From assembly GCA_044223975.1 (NCBI GenBank), contig JBGALI010000009.1, positions 124,001 through 188,000 of the forward strand: a stretch of 64,000 nucleotides of DNA, read 5' to 3'. Below, piece after piece: positions 25,966 to 35,352 of this stretch. The stretch's first letter is position 1; each line of letters begins with the position of its first letter. The position numbers were made by a program, and so were the translations under genes. The notes under the pieces are model-generated. The model searched no databases. It saw only the letters and a list, made by a program, of their open reading frames with translations, and had not been told where the DNA came from. Source of the stretch: CAZCPB01 sp044223975 (GTDB lineage: Bacteria > Planctomycetota > Phycisphaerae > Phycisphaerales > UBA1924).

Positions 25966-27882
25966 GCACCTGGCGACGATTTCGCCCATGGGCACCACCT
26001 CGCCCTTGCCGGTGTCCTTGCGCGCCTTGAACTCAACGCCCCCCTGCTCGAGGGCCTTGTCGCCGATGGTCACGCGGATCGGGATGCCGACCAGGTCCGC
26101 GTCCTTGAACTTCACGCCCGGCCGCTCGTCGCGATCGTCGGTGAGCACGTCGACGCCCGCTCCGACCAGTTCGCATGCGAGCTTCCCAGCCGCGGCACGC
26201 TGCTTCTCGTCGTCGGGCTTCATCAGCGTGATGAGCACGTGGTAGGGCGCGATGGCCGCGGGCCACACGATTCCGTTCTCGTCGTGGCTCATCTCGACGC
26301 ACGCGGCCATGGTGCGGCTGACGCCGATGCCGTAGCAGCCCATGATCACGCTGACCCGCTGCTGCGTGTCGTCGAGCACCGAAAGGCCCATCGCGTCGGA
26401 GTACTTGGTGCCGAGCTTGAAGATGTGCCCGACCTCGATGCCCCGCGCGGTCTCGAGCTTTGCCCCCGGCGCCCGCGGCGAGGGATCGCCGGCGACGGCG
26501 TTGCGCACGTCTCCAACCTTTACATAACGCGGGTCGACCAGTTTCTGCACAACGTCGCGGCCCCAGTTGAAATGCTTGACGTGATAGTCCTGCTTGTCGG
26601 CACCAGTAGCCCAGAAACCACCCAAACTTGCGTCTGCGTCGACGATCAGCAGCCTGCTATGCGAATCCCCCGGAGTCTGGCCTCGATCTTGAAGAATCGT
26701 GCGTGGGCTGACGTATCCGATTGCGAATCCGGCTTGTCTAGCTTGTGCTTCGTTCGCGAGTTCGACGTCGAAGCCACAGAGTTTCTTCACCTTTCCGATA
26801 TTCACATCATGATCGCCGCGGACTACGACAAGGACCCATTCGATGTCGGGCAAGGGCCCCCACTGCGACTTGAGCGCCTTCACGGCCGCTTCACCAGACT
26901 CTCGACGCAACCGCTCAAGTTCACTGAAGTGCTTTGAATCAAGAGCGGCGTACGCAGTCGGGCGAAATACCAAAGTCTTGAGCATGCGCGGCGGCTTCAC
27001 GCCCATGAACTTGCCGACCTCTTCGATCCCCGGCAGGTTGGGCGTGTGCACCTCGACCATCTCGCCTGTCGCGGGCTCGGTGAACGTGCCGCGGGGCCGC
27101 TCGCCGATCTCGCACTTCTCGACGTTGGCCGCGTAGCCGCTGACGGGGCACTTGAGGATCGTGTCCTCGCCGCTGGCGCAGTTGACCATGAACTCGTGCG
27201 AGGCCGAGCCGCCGATGGGCCCGCTCTCGGCCTCGACGACCGTGAAATCCAGCCCGCAGCGCGTGAATATGTTGACGTACGCGCGGTACATCGCGTCGTA
27301 CCCCTCGTTCAGCCCCCCCGCTCCTTCCAGCCTGGTGTGGAACGAATACGCGTCCTTCATGATGAACTCGCGGCAGCGGAGCAGCCCCGCCCGCGGCCGC
27401 GCCTCGTCGCGGAATTTCGTCTGCACCTGGTACAGGTTCAGCGGCAGCTGCTTGTACGAGGTGATCGAGCCCTTGACCATCTCGGTGATGGTCTCCTCGT
27501 GCGTGGGTCCGAGCGCCGCGATGTTCCCCTTGCGGTCCTTGAGCTTGAAGAGCAGGTCGCCGTACGCCTCGTGGCGCTTGGTCTCGTTGTAGAACTCCAT
27601 GGGCACGAGGACGGGCATGAACAGCTCGCGCGCCCCCGCCGCGTCCATCTCCTCGCGGACGATGGAACCAATCTTGGTCAAGGATCGCCACGCCAGCGGC
27701 AGGTAGTCGTACACCCCTGCCGCGACCTTGCGGATGAACCCCGCGCGAGCCAGCAGCACGTGCGAGGGAGTTTCCGCGTCCGACGGCGCCTCGCGGGCCG
27801 TGGGGATCAGGGTCTGCGACCAGCGGTGCGCGACGCCGCAGCGGACGGTGGAGATGACGGGCTTCTTGGTGTTTTCGGCCAT
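25945..27882 (-). CDS. proS: Prolyl-tRNA synthetase
   Basis: This 645-residue class II synthetase attaches proline to tRNA-Pro. Motifs are clear: GPTHEETITEMV, the motif 2 region (FRDEARPRAGLLRCREF), MKDAYSFH, and the motif 3 region (GCYGIGVSRTMAA). A YbaK-like editing insertion lies between motifs 2 and 3 (about residues 310-455; DHDVNIGKVKKLCGFDVELA), as in bacterial-type enzymes, with the anticodon-binding domain at the C-terminus. The start at 27882 (MAENTKK) is chosen because homology begins there; the much longer open frame upstream is antisense to fbp. Codon usage in the editing domain differs from the rest of the gene (see findings). Confidence 0.95.
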   Translation of the reverse strand: MAENTKKPVISTVRCGVAHRWSQTLIPTAREAPSDAETPSHVLLARAGFIRKVAAGVYDYLPLAWRSLTKIGSIVREEMDAAGARELFMPVLVPMEFYNETKRHEAYGDLLFKLKDRKGNIAALGPTHEETITEMVKGSITSYKQLPLNLYQVQTKFRDEARPRAGLLRCREFIMKDAYSFHTRLEGAGGLNEGYDAMYRAYVNIFTRCGLDFTVVEAESGPIGGSASHEFMVNCASGEDTILKCPVSGYAANVEKCEIGERPRGTFTEPATGEMVEVHTPNLPGIEEVGKFMGVKPPRMLKTLVFRPTAYAALDSKHFSELERLRRESGEAAVKALKSQWGPLPDIEWVLVVVRGDHDVNIGKVKKLCGFDVELANEAQARQAGFAIGYVSPRTILQDRGQTPGDSHSRLLIVDADASLGGFWATGADKQDYHVKHFNWGRDVVQKLVDPRYVKVGDVRNAVAGDPSPRAPGAKLETARGIEVGHIFKLGTKYSDAMGLSVLDDTQQRVSVIMGCYGIGVSRTMAACVEMSHDENGIVWPAAIAPYHVLITLMKPDDEKQRAAAGKLACELVGAGVDVLTDDRDERPGVKFKDADLVGIPIRVTIGDKALEQGGVEFKARKDTGKGEVVPMGEIVARCLAVLNG

Positions 27883-27983
27883 AGGGGAGGAGTCTAGGGC
27901 GGCGCTCCATGGGCGGTGGCACGCCCGGCAAGTTCGCCGCACGGGCGAACGGGTCGGGCGTGCCTTCTTTGCTCCGGCGTCTC

Positions 27984-28586
27984 TTACTTCTTTCCCTCTT
28001 CCGGCCTGCCGCCTTCGCGCCCCGGCCCGCGCCCGCCCGCCCAGCCCTTCCCGTCGCCGTCTTCCTCGACGTCGAACGACTTGTGCGTGGAATCGCGGAA
28101 CGTCGCGAGCTTGGCCAACATGGCCTTGGCCTCGGTGGTCTTGTCGTTGACGAGGTCGGTCTCCAGCTCCAGCAGCATGCCGATCAGCTCGATCTGCTTG
28201 AGGCGGAACTTCTTGAGGAATTCGTCGCGTCCATCCTTGGGGGCCTTCTCCGGCTCCATTCCCTTGGCCAGCACCGCCCCGCGTTCCGCGTCGCCCACAA
28301 GCTTGAGGTTCTCCGCCTTCTTCGCCGTGTCGTCGATCTGACGGTTGAGCGTGCGGAGGCTGCGGTTGATGAGCTTCATCGCCCCCTCGACGTTGCGCGG
28401 ATCGCCCTGCTGGGGGCGCGGGCCGCCGGGCTGGCCGGGATGCCCTGGCTCGGGCTGCACGCGCCCGGGCTCGGGCGAGGTCTGCGGAGGCTGCGCTCCT
28501 CCCACCGCCCCCGCCACCGCGAGCGCCGTGCCCGCGACCACCACCAACGCCAGAGAGGACCGACACCGGGAGAAAACGCAGTGCAT
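27984..28586 (-). CDS. Exported cytochrome b562-like helical protein
   Basis: The protein has 200 residues. The start at 28586 has an AAGGAAG site. A signal peptide (SSLALVVVAGTALAVAGAVG) and a Pro/Gln/Gly-rich linker precede a four-helix-type domain (NRSLRTLNRQIDD, LIGMLLELETDLV) ending in RDSTHKSF, which parallels the C-terminal heme-His segment of cytochrome b562 family members. The axial Met cannot be assigned with certainty, so heme binding is inferred. It is divergent from fbp, with 139 bp between the two starts. Confidence 0.6.
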   Translation of the reverse strand: MHCVFSRCRSSLALVVVAGTALAVAGAVGGAQPPQTSPEPGRVQPEPGHPGQPGGPRPQQGDPRNVEGAMKLINRSLRTLNRQIDDTAKKAENLKLVGDAERGAVLAKGMEPEKAPKDGRDEFLKKFRLKQIELIGMLLELETDLVNDKTTEAKAMLAKLATFRDSTHKSFDVEEDGDGKGWAGGRGPGREGGRPEEGKK

Positions 28587-28725
28587 GAATCTTCCTTTGG
28601 TGAGAGACAAGCGGCGGGCCCGAGCCGCAAGGATACTCGCCCCCGCGGGCATGTTCGACACCTTCCTCGCTCGCCGGTTCGCGCCCTTCGCTCCGGATTC
28701 CTGCACCCTGCGGGTACCATTCACC

Positions 28726-30666
28726 ATGCCCCACACGCTCTCCGAAGACCAGGTCTCCCTGCTGGGGGCGCTGGCCCAGCGCTACCCCACGGCCGAGTCT
28801 GCGATTACCGAGATCGCCGCCCTCGAGGCCTCCCGCTCGCTTCCGGCCGGCATCGTCCACGTCATCTCCGACATCCACGGCGAGGACGCCAAGCTCCGCC
28901 ACATCATCAACAACGCCTCGGGCGCGCTCCGTCAGCTCGTCGAAGAGACCCTCCGCGACCGCCTGAGCCCCCCGGAGAAGTCCCGGTTCCTCGCCGTCCT
29001 TTACTACCCGCGCGAGGCCATCGCCGCCTTCGCCGCCGAGCTCATCTCCACCGGCACGCGCGAGGAGTGGGTCTTCCAGACGCTCTGCCTGCAGTTTGAG
29101 ATCGTCCGCGCCCTCCGCCGCACGTTCCGGCGCGACCAGTTCGAGCGGCTGCTGCACCCCCACTTCCGCGAGCTGTTCGTCGAGCTGGGCAGCAACAGCC
29201 GCCCCGAGTACATCCGCCGCATGCTGGCCGCGCTCAGCAGTCACGACCGCGACTGGGCCGCCGTCCGCGCCGGTGCCCGCCTCATCCGCAACCTCTCGTG
29301 CGCCGAGCTGCTGGTCGCCGGCGACCTTGGCGACCGCGGCGAGCGTGTCGACCGCGTGATCGAGACGCTGATGCGCCAGCCGCGCGTCAACGTGCTCTGG
29401 GGCAACCACGACATGATCTGGCTGGGCGCGCACCTCGGGCATGAGGCCTGCCTGCTCACCGTGATGCGCTTCAGCGCCCGCTACCGCAAGGCCGCCCAGC
29501 TCGAGGAGGGCTACGGAATCCTCGTCACGCCCCTGGAGAAGCTGGTCCGCGACGTCTACGGCGACGACCCGGCCGAGCGCTTCACCCCCAAGGGGAGCGG
29601 CATCCGCGAGGAGATCGTGGTCGCGCGCATGCAGAAGGCCCTGGCGATCATGCAGTTCAAGGCCGAGGGCCGCATGATCGAGCGCCACCCCGAGTGGAAG
29701 CTCGAGCACCGCCGCCTCCTGCACCGCATCCGCTTCGACAAAGGCAGGGCCGTCTCGGTCGAGATCCACGGCAGGTCCTACGACATGCTCGACGGCCGCC
29801 TCCCCACCGTCGACCCCAAGGACCCCTACCGCTACTCCCCCGAGGAGGAGGCGTGCCTGGCCCGCATCAAGGAATCCTTTGTGCGCTCGCAGCACCTGCG
29901 CTCGCACATGGAGTGGGTCGTCCGCCGCGGCAACATGTGGACGCGGCGCGACGAGGTCCTCATCTTCCACGGCTGCGTCCCCGTCGACGAGAACGGCGAC
30001 CCCCAGTCCCTGGCCGTGGACGGGCGCGAGGTCGCGGGGCGCGAGCTGATGGACGCGCTGGGCAGCGTCGTCCGGCGCGCCATGCGCAAGCGCTGGTTCG
30101 GCCTCGACCACGACACCGACTGGCTCTGGTACATGTGGGGCGGCCCGCGCTCGCCTTTGTTCGGCAAGGACAAGCTCGCGACGTTTGAGACCTATTTCAT
30201 CGCCGACAAGGAGGCGCACAAGGAGGTCAAGAACCACTACTTCGACCTGATCCACGATGCTGAGTTCGTGAAGAAGATCGGCCGCCTCTTCGGCTGCGGC
30301 GACGACGTGCTCATCGTCAACGGCCACGTCCCCGTGAAGATCGAGAAGGGCGAGCAGCCCGTGAAGCGCGGCGGCAACGCCGTCACCATCGACGGCGCTT
30401 TCTCTCAGGCGTACGGCGACCGCGGCTACACCCTCGTGCTCCGCCCCGAGGGCATCGAGCTCGCCGAGCACTCGCCGTTCAAGGGTGTCGAAGCGACCAT
30501 CCGCGCCGACGCCGACATCGTCCCCAAGGTGACGCCGATCCGACGCCACCCGCGTCCTCGCACCGTCGGCGACACCGACGAGGGGCGGCGCCTGGCGCGC
30601 GAGATCAGCGACCTGGAGTCGCTGATCCGCGCGTACAAGGAAGGCGTGGTGGTGGAGAGGCGGTGA
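28726..30666 (+). CDS. fbp: Class-3 fructose-1,6-bisphosphatase
   Basis: The protein has 646 residues, the usual size of the Firmicutes-type FBPase (class III). It has metallophosphatase motifs: SDIHGE near residue 41, GDLGDRGERVD near 200, GNHDM near 222 and NGHVPVK near 533. It hydrolyses fructose 1,6-bisphosphate in gluconeogenesis. The start at 28726 begins the conserved sequence; an upstream in-frame ATG (28650) would add 25 residues and overlap the upstream region of the cytochrome-like gene. It lies tail to tail with the exported protein gene at 30683. Confidence 0.92.
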   Translation: MPHTLSEDQVSLLGALAQRYPTAESAITEIAALEASRSLPAGIVHVISDIHGEDAKLRHIINNASGALRQLVEETLRDRLSPPEKSRFLAVLYYPREAIAAFAAELISTGTREEWVFQTLCLQFEIVRALRRTFRRDQFERLLHPHFRELFVELGSNSRPEYIRRMLAALSSHDRDWAAVRAGARLIRNLSCAELLVAGDLGDRGERVDRVIETLMRQPRVNVLWGNHDMIWLGAHLGHEACLLTVMRFSARYRKAAQLEEGYGILVTPLEKLVRDVYGDDPAERFTPKGSGIREEIVVARMQKALAIMQFKAEGRMIERHPEWKLEHRRLLHRIRFDKGRAVSVEIHGRSYDMLDGRLPTVDPKDPYRYSPEEEACLARIKESFVRSQHLRSHMEWVVRRGNMWTRRDEVLIFHGCVPVDENGDPQSLAVDGREVAGRELMDALGSVVRRAMRKRWFGLDHDTDWLWYMWGGPRSPLFGKDKLATFETYFIADKEAHKEVKNHYFDLIHDAEFVKKIGRLFGCGDDVLIVNGHVPVKIEKGEQPVKRGGNAVTIDGAFSQAYGDRGYTLVLRPEGIELAEHSPFKGVEATIRADADIVPKVTPIRRHPRPRTVGDTDEGRRLAREISDLESLIRAYKEGVVVERR

Positions 30667-30682
30667 GCGCTAATGGGCACGG

Positions 30683-31459
30683 TCAACGACCTGGCAATGG
30701 TTGGGGCTGCTCGGTAGGAAGGGGCACGCCCTTGTTGGGAGCGCGTGCCTTGATATTGGCAACAATCGCCTGCGCCGCCGGGTCATCGGCCAGCGCCACA
30801 GGCTGGGTGGTGGACCCGTTCCAGACCGCGCTGACAGAGTTGTCCGGATTGACCGTGACGGTTACTCGGTAGAAGAGGTCCTCGCCCTGGTTGTTGGGAA
30901 TCGTGCGCGTCTTATTTGGGTCGGTTGCTCCGAAGACATCGAACTTGACGGGACCACCGCCCCAACCCCCGGCGCCGCCGTTCATCGTTGGCTCCCATTG
31001 CCTCAATCGGACCAGCGTGTAAGTGTTCGACGCAGCGTCGAAGTGGATCAGAAAGAACGTGCCCTCTGCACCGGTCTTGACGCGGCCCGTCGTCACGATG
31101 GGCCAGATCGGGAACATGTTGTGGTTGGCTTCTCGCTCCGGTGCGAAGCGGCTGAACTTCCCCGCGAAATAGGCGAAGTAGCTGCCGGGGCCTGACTCGA
31201 CCGTGACTCGGGTTTGTGGGAACTGCGGATTCAGCGTTACCACCATGTTCACCTGCAGTGACGGATCGTCGTACGGACCGCACATCGCCTGAAAATCGGC
31301 CAGGGGCAGGTCCTTGATACTTACCGCATTGTCTCTCTCTGCGGTCGTCGCCGCGCGATCGGTAGGCTTCTCAGTTCCCACGTCTCGAGGCGCACGCGCC
31401 GCCACCCCGGCGAACGCCACCGCCGCACCCACCACCGTGATAAACGCCTTCACGCTCAT
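30683..31459 (-). CDS. Exported protein, paralogue of lipoprotein 31609-32343
   Basis: The protein has 258 residues with a signal peptide (FITVVGAAVAFAGVAA) and an AAGGGG ribosome site. A core of about 110 residues aligns with the lipoprotein encoded just upstream: CGPYDDPS / YGPYSDPT, PQTRVTVES / PQTQVTVSS, PIWPIVTTG / LIWPIVYAG and TGAEGTFFL / TGAEGTSFL. No named family is recognised. The two genes are consecutive and co-oriented with the kinase gene, so the pair may be exported partners or targets of one signalling unit. Confidence 0.65.
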   Translation of the reverse strand: MSVKAFITVVGAAVAFAGVAARAPRDVGTEKPTDRAATTAERDNAVSIKDLPLADFQAMCGPYDDPSLQVNMVVTLNPQFPQTRVTVESGPGSYFAYFAGKFSRFAPEREANHNMFPIWPIVTTGRVKTGAEGTFFLIHFDAASNTYTLVRLRQWEPTMNGGAGGWGGGPVKFDVFGATDPNKTRTIPNNQGEDLFYRVTVTVNPDNSVSAVWNGSTTQPVALADDPAAQAIVANIKARAPNKGVPLPTEQPQPLPGR

Positions 31460-31608
31460 GTTGAAGCCCCTTGGTGCTGGCGGCCTCGAACGGGCCGCCT
31501 CTACACAATTACGCGGCGCCCGCGCCGCGGGTCCACATCATCACATCGCGACATCCAAAACTCCCCGTGGGGATAGCACGCGCGCAGAAACCGGGCGGCG
31601 ACCGCCCC

Positions 31609-32343
31609 TCACGGATTGTCAGGCCGCGGCGGAACCGGCGCGCCCTTGAGCCGGGCACGGCGGATCACCTCTTTAATGACCGCCTGCTCCGGCACCGTCG
31701 GCGGCGCGGCCGCGCCCATTGTTTCTCCCCCGGTCGCATTGTCGAACACATAGCGGATCGCCTTGTCGGCCAGTTCCGCGTTCGGGACGCTGGCGTTGAG
31801 CGACAACGTTCTCGACCACACCTCGACCTTCCCGCCCGTGCTCTCTCCAAGACGCACGACCGTCTGCTTCCCCGTCGACGGGCTGGTGTACACCAGGAAC
31901 GAGGTCCCCTCGGCCCCCGTCATAATGTGACCGGCGTACACGATCGGCCAGATCAGCCGCACGCCGCTGGCGGGTGCAAAGTCGCTGGCCACCCCCGGCG
32001 CAGTCCCGCTGAAGTGCCCGCTGACGTACACGTAGTAGTCACCGCCGTTCGAAGAGACCGTCACCTGGGTCTGCGGCAGGGCGAGCGTGGCGCTCACGGT
32101 GCACGTTGGGTCCGAGTACGGACCGTACACCGCCTTGAAGTCGGTGCCCGTGCTGTCGGAAACGTGCAGCACGCTGTCGTAGGACTCGATCGCCGCGGCT
32201 TCCTCCGCCGCAAGCGGCACGACCGCAGAGCCCACCACCTCCACGTCCGACGTTACGGGCGTCGGCTTGTCCTCGTTGAAGCACCCTGCGCACACAGCGA
32301 CCGCCGCGCCCAGCACCCCTGTCGTCCACCCTCGCGTCATCAT
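31609..32343 (-). CDS. Putative lipoprotein coupled to kinase gene
   Basis: The protein has 244 residues. The N-terminus has a hydrophobic segment ending AVCAGC, a plausible though imperfect lipobox (Cys at -3). The start codon overlaps the kinase stop (ATGA, 32340-32343), which sets the start and implies translational coupling. The core (GPYSDP, IWPIVYAG, TGAEGT) is shared with the exported protein at 30683-31459. Function is unknown; a sensory partner of the CHASE2 kinase is an attractive guess. Confidence 0.65.
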   Translation of the reverse strand: MMTRGWTTGVLGAAVAVCAGCFNEDKPTPVTSDVEVVGSAVVPLAAEEAAAIESYDSVLHVSDSTGTDFKAVYGPYSDPTCTVSATLALPQTQVTVSSNGGDYYVYVSGHFSGTAPGVASDFAPASGVRLIWPIVYAGHIMTGAEGTSFLVYTSPSTGKQTVVRLGESTGGKVEVWSRTLSLNASVPNAELADKAIRYVFDNATGGETMGAAAPPTVPEQAVIKEVIRRARLKGAPVPPRPDNP

Positions 32344-34709
32344 GTGTGAACCCCCTGTCCGGCCGCATTTGGCCGGCCTCCTCGAAGTATAAACCACCCC
32401 AGCACCGCCGCGCCGATCATCGCCAGCACCGGCACCGCCGGGTTGCACATCACAAGAAAATGGCGGTAGCACAGCAGGCTCGCCGCCACCGCAGCGGCGC
32501 CGAGCAGAACGAGCAGCAACGCTAGTCGCCATCCTCTCTTTCCCGCGATCCGGGCGGCCAACACCCCGACGATCGCCGCCGCCGCGGTGATCGCGTACGA
32601 CGTGGAGGCGTTGGGCACCGTCGCGTAGCGTCCGTCGAGCAGCGCGGCGAACCCCGCGGCCTGAAGGCTGCACCCCCACGCACGCCGCCCGTCGGGGAGT
32701 ACTGAGAAGTCGTCCTTCTTGTCCGGCGGGTCCCACGCCTTCCTTGGCCGCTTGTCACCGAAGAGCACGATCCTCCCCGCGAACCACGTGCGCAGCTGCT
32801 GTGGAGAGGCACGCACCACCTCTGCGTAGTCGAGCGTCACCGCATCGAATACCGCGTCATCGGGGATGGGGATGGTGCAGAGGCCCGATAGATCGCCCTT
32901 GTGAATCCCGACCTTCGCATCGTCCTCCCTCGCAGGCTGAACGCCCGTTACCCTCCACACTTCTGGAGCACCGAGCGGCAGCCGCGCGTGCTCGATCGAA
33001 GGGTGGCGTTTCCACCGTGTGACGCGCACTTCGTCCGACGGCTCGTCCAAGTCCACCGAAAGTTCCAGGCCCGGCGCTCGCGCCGCGCACGCGGCCAGGA
33101 GCGCCAGTGAGGGAACGGCATCGCCGCCCGGGCGGCGGAACGCCGCGTCAAGGGATCTCTGCGGGCCGTTTGTGAACGTGCACCCACCCCAGCGCACGCC
33201 CGGTGTGGACACGATGGTTTCGCTGAGCGGCGGCGCACCAAGTTCATCGGTGGCCCACGTGGTGACTCCCACGATCGGGTCGATCCCCGCCTTCACGAGC
33301 GACTCCAGACCGGCACGAAAAGCCCCGTCGAAGCGGTCTTCCCTGGTGGTGAAGGAAATATCCCACGCAACTCCTCGAGCACCCGAACCGGCCAGTCGCT
33401 CCATCAGGCGCCCGTGCAGGAGGCGCAGACTCCTGAAATCCTCCGCCGTCACCCCCTCGACCCCGACCTCCGCCGCCAGCGCCTCAAAGTCCGTCCCGTC
33501 GTTGATCGCCACGATCCGCAGACGATCGAGCGCCGGCACCGCCGTCGGGATCGGCACCACCGCCGCGCCCCACTTCTCGAACGTCGCCGCCGGCGCAGGA
33601 GACAACCCGAAGATCAGCGGCTGGAACACCCCGTGCGCCACCGCCATCGCCATCGCCGCGCCCAGGAGCATCGACAGCCACGGGTGCCGCGCGATCTGCG
33701 CCCGCGCCATCGTCCGCGCCAGGTACGTCAGCGTCGGCGGCCGCGCCTCCACCGGCTCCCCGGCCACCACGTGCCGCAGGTCGCGCGCCAGCGCATCCGC
33801 CGACGCGTAGCGCCGGTCCCGGTCTTTCTCCAGCGCCTTGGCCACCACCGTCCGCAGGTCCCCGCGGAGCTTCCGCCGTCCCTCGGCGGGCAGCACGCCC
33901 GAGCGGTCGCGGATGATCCGCGCCGCCGCCGCGATGCTCAGCGTCGAGACGTCGTACGGCAGCTTCCCCGTCAGCAGCTCGTAGAGGATCACGCCCAGCG
34001 CGTACACGTCCGAGCGCGCGTCGATGTCGTGTGGGTCGCCCTCCACCTGCTCGGGCGACATGTACTGCAGCGTGCCCACCAGCTGCCCGATGTTCGTCTG
34101 CTGCGTCGCAGGCGCCTGGTCCGAGTCCGAGGCCCGGGCCACGCCGAAGTCGATCACCTTCGCCACACCCGCCGAACTCACCACGATGTTCGCAGGCTTG
34201 AGGTCGCGGTGGATGATCCCGCGCAGGTGCGCGTGGTGCACCGCCTCGCACACCTCGGCCATCAGCCGCTGGCGGTCCTCGATCGACAGCTCCATCGCCG
34301 CCGCGTGGTCCGTCAGGTGCTTGGCCCCCGCGATGTACTCCATCGCGAAGAACGGGAAGTCCTCCCCGTGCTCGCGGTGCGTCCCCGCCTCGTACACCAC
34401 CGCGATCCCCGGGTGGCTCAGGCGCGCCAGGAGCTGCGACTCGTACTCGAAGCGCCGGCGCGCCGACTTGGACGCCAGGCCGCGGCGCATGATCTTCAGC
34501 GCCACCGACCGCCGCGGCTGCTCCTGCACCGCCTCGTACACGATCCCCATCCCGCCCGAATCGATCCGCTGGCGGATGTGGTACGGCCCGATCATCCGCG
34601 GCGTCGCGCCGTCGGCCGCGAACTCCGGGCGGGGCAGCTCCGAGGCGGTCGCGTCCTGAGACCCCCCTCCGGAAGTGTCGGGCTCGTCGTCGGCCGGCGT
34701 CTCTGCCAT
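32340..34709 (-). CDS. Ser/Thr protein kinase with CHASE2 sensor domain
   Basis: The protein has 789 residues from the ATG at 34709. The kinase domain covers about residues 41-320, with loop IDSGGMGIVYE, Lys72 in VALK, HRDLKPAN (167-174), DFG (187-189) and YMSPEQ. A membrane segment lies near 350-372, followed by an extracytoplasmic CHASE2-type domain (RLRIVAINDGTDFEAL, GARGVAWDISF) to about 690. Two or three closing membrane helices follow (AITAAAAIVGVLAARIAG, LVLLGAAAVAASLLC). It probably senses an external ligand and phosphorylates cytoplasmic targets. It is the first gene of a unit with the lipoprotein. Confidence 0.9.
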   Translation of the reverse strand: MAETPADDEPDTSGGGSQDATASELPRPEFAADGATPRMIGPYHIRQRIDSGGMGIVYEAVQEQPRRSVALKIMRRGLASKSARRRFEYESQLLARLSHPGIAVVYEAGTHREHGEDFPFFAMEYIAGAKHLTDHAAAMELSIEDRQRLMAEVCEAVHHAHLRGIIHRDLKPANIVVSSAGVAKVIDFGVARASDSDQAPATQQTNIGQLVGTLQYMSPEQVEGDPHDIDARSDVYALGVILYELLTGKLPYDVSTLSIAAAARIIRDRSGVLPAEGRRKLRGDLRTVVAKALEKDRDRRYASADALARDLRHVVAGEPVEARPPTLTYLARTMARAQIARHPWLSMLLGAAMAMAVAHGVFQPLIFGLSPAPAATFEKWGAAVVPIPTAVPALDRLRIVAINDGTDFEALAAEVGVEGVTAEDFRSLRLLHGRLMERLAGSGARGVAWDISFTTREDRFDGAFRAGLESLVKAGIDPIVGVTTWATDELGAPPLSETIVSTPGVRWGGCTFTNGPQRSLDAAFRRPGGDAVPSLALLAACAARAPGLELSVDLDEPSDEVRVTRWKRHPSIEHARLPLGAPEVWRVTGVQPAREDDAKVGIHKGDLSGLCTIPIPDDAVFDAVTLDYAEVVRASPQQLRTWFAGRIVLFGDKRPRKAWDPPDKKDDFSVLPDGRRAWGCSLQAAGFAALLDGRYATVPNASTSYAITAAAAIVGVLAARIAGKRGWRLALLLVLLGAAAVAASLLCYRHFLVMCNPAVPVLAMIGAAVLGWFILRGGRPNAAGQGVHT

Positions 34710-34841
34710 CGCACATCCCCCCACCCGAGCCGGGGATTGTACCGGAACACCGGCGCCCACGCCGCGCCCCGGCGGGCCCGGCTCCGTTCACCCGGGGATT
34801 TGGCCGAAATAACAGTGGCCCAGACCCGTCAGGAGCACGCC

Positions 34842-35321
34842 ATGCCCACCCCCGCTCCCTCCGCCACGGCCCCGCCCACGATCGCCGAGATCATGACCCG
34901 ACGCGTTGTCACCGTCTCGATGGACGACGACATGCGCCGCATCCGCCAGATCTTCAACCGCGAGAGCTTTCACCACGTGATCGTGGTGGAGTCCGGGCGC
35001 GCCGTCGGCGTGATCTCCGACCGCGACCTGCTCAAGCACGTCAGCCCTTTCCTCGGAAAGGTCACCGAGCGGGCCCAGGACGCCGACACGCTCCACCGCC
35101 GCGCCCACCAGGTGATGTCGCGCCCGCTCATCTCGTGCCCGCCGCAGATGTCGATCTCTCAGGTCGCGCGCCTGATGCTGGAGCGCCGCGTGTCGTGCGT
35201 GCCCGTGCTCAACGCCGACCAGCACTGCGTCGGCATCGTCACCCTCCGAGACGTGCTCGCGTGGGCGCTGGTGCGCAGCGATCCGGCCGCGGGCCGGTGC
35301 GAGCTCCCCGCGGCCGCGTGA
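34842..35321 (+). CDS. Stand-alone CBS-pair protein
   Basis: This 159-residue protein has two CBS domains: IAEIMTRRVVTVSMDDDM .. VGVISDRDLL, and AHQVMSRPLISCPPQMS .. VGIVTLRDVL. Such pairs bind adenine nucleotides and regulate partners. AGGAG stands 6 bp before the ATG. No partner domain is fused. It is transcribed away from the kinase gene. Confidence 0.88.
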   Translation: MPTPAPSATAPPTIAEIMTRRVVTVSMDDDMRRIRQIFNRESFHHVIVVESGRAVGVISDRDLLKHVSPFLGKVTERAQDADTLHRRAHQVMSRPLISCPPQMSISQVARLMLERRVSCVPVLNADQHCVGIVTLRDVLAWALVRSDPAAGRCELPAAA

Positions 35322-35352
35322 ACCGGTCGCCCGCCGCCCAACCGCGTGAGCC

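Noticed and set aside
27883..30549. Open frame extending proS upstream by 889 codons on the minus strand
   Set aside because: It runs antisense through fbp and the cytochrome-like gene region. Its composition (Asp/Val/Leu/Glu/Ala-rich) is that of a frame opposite a high-GC gene, and ProRS homology begins at 27882.
33414..34841. Plus-strand open frame upstream of the CBS gene
   Set aside because: It is Arg/His/Pro-rich and antisense to the CHASE2 kinase; CBS homology and a ribosome site start at 34842.
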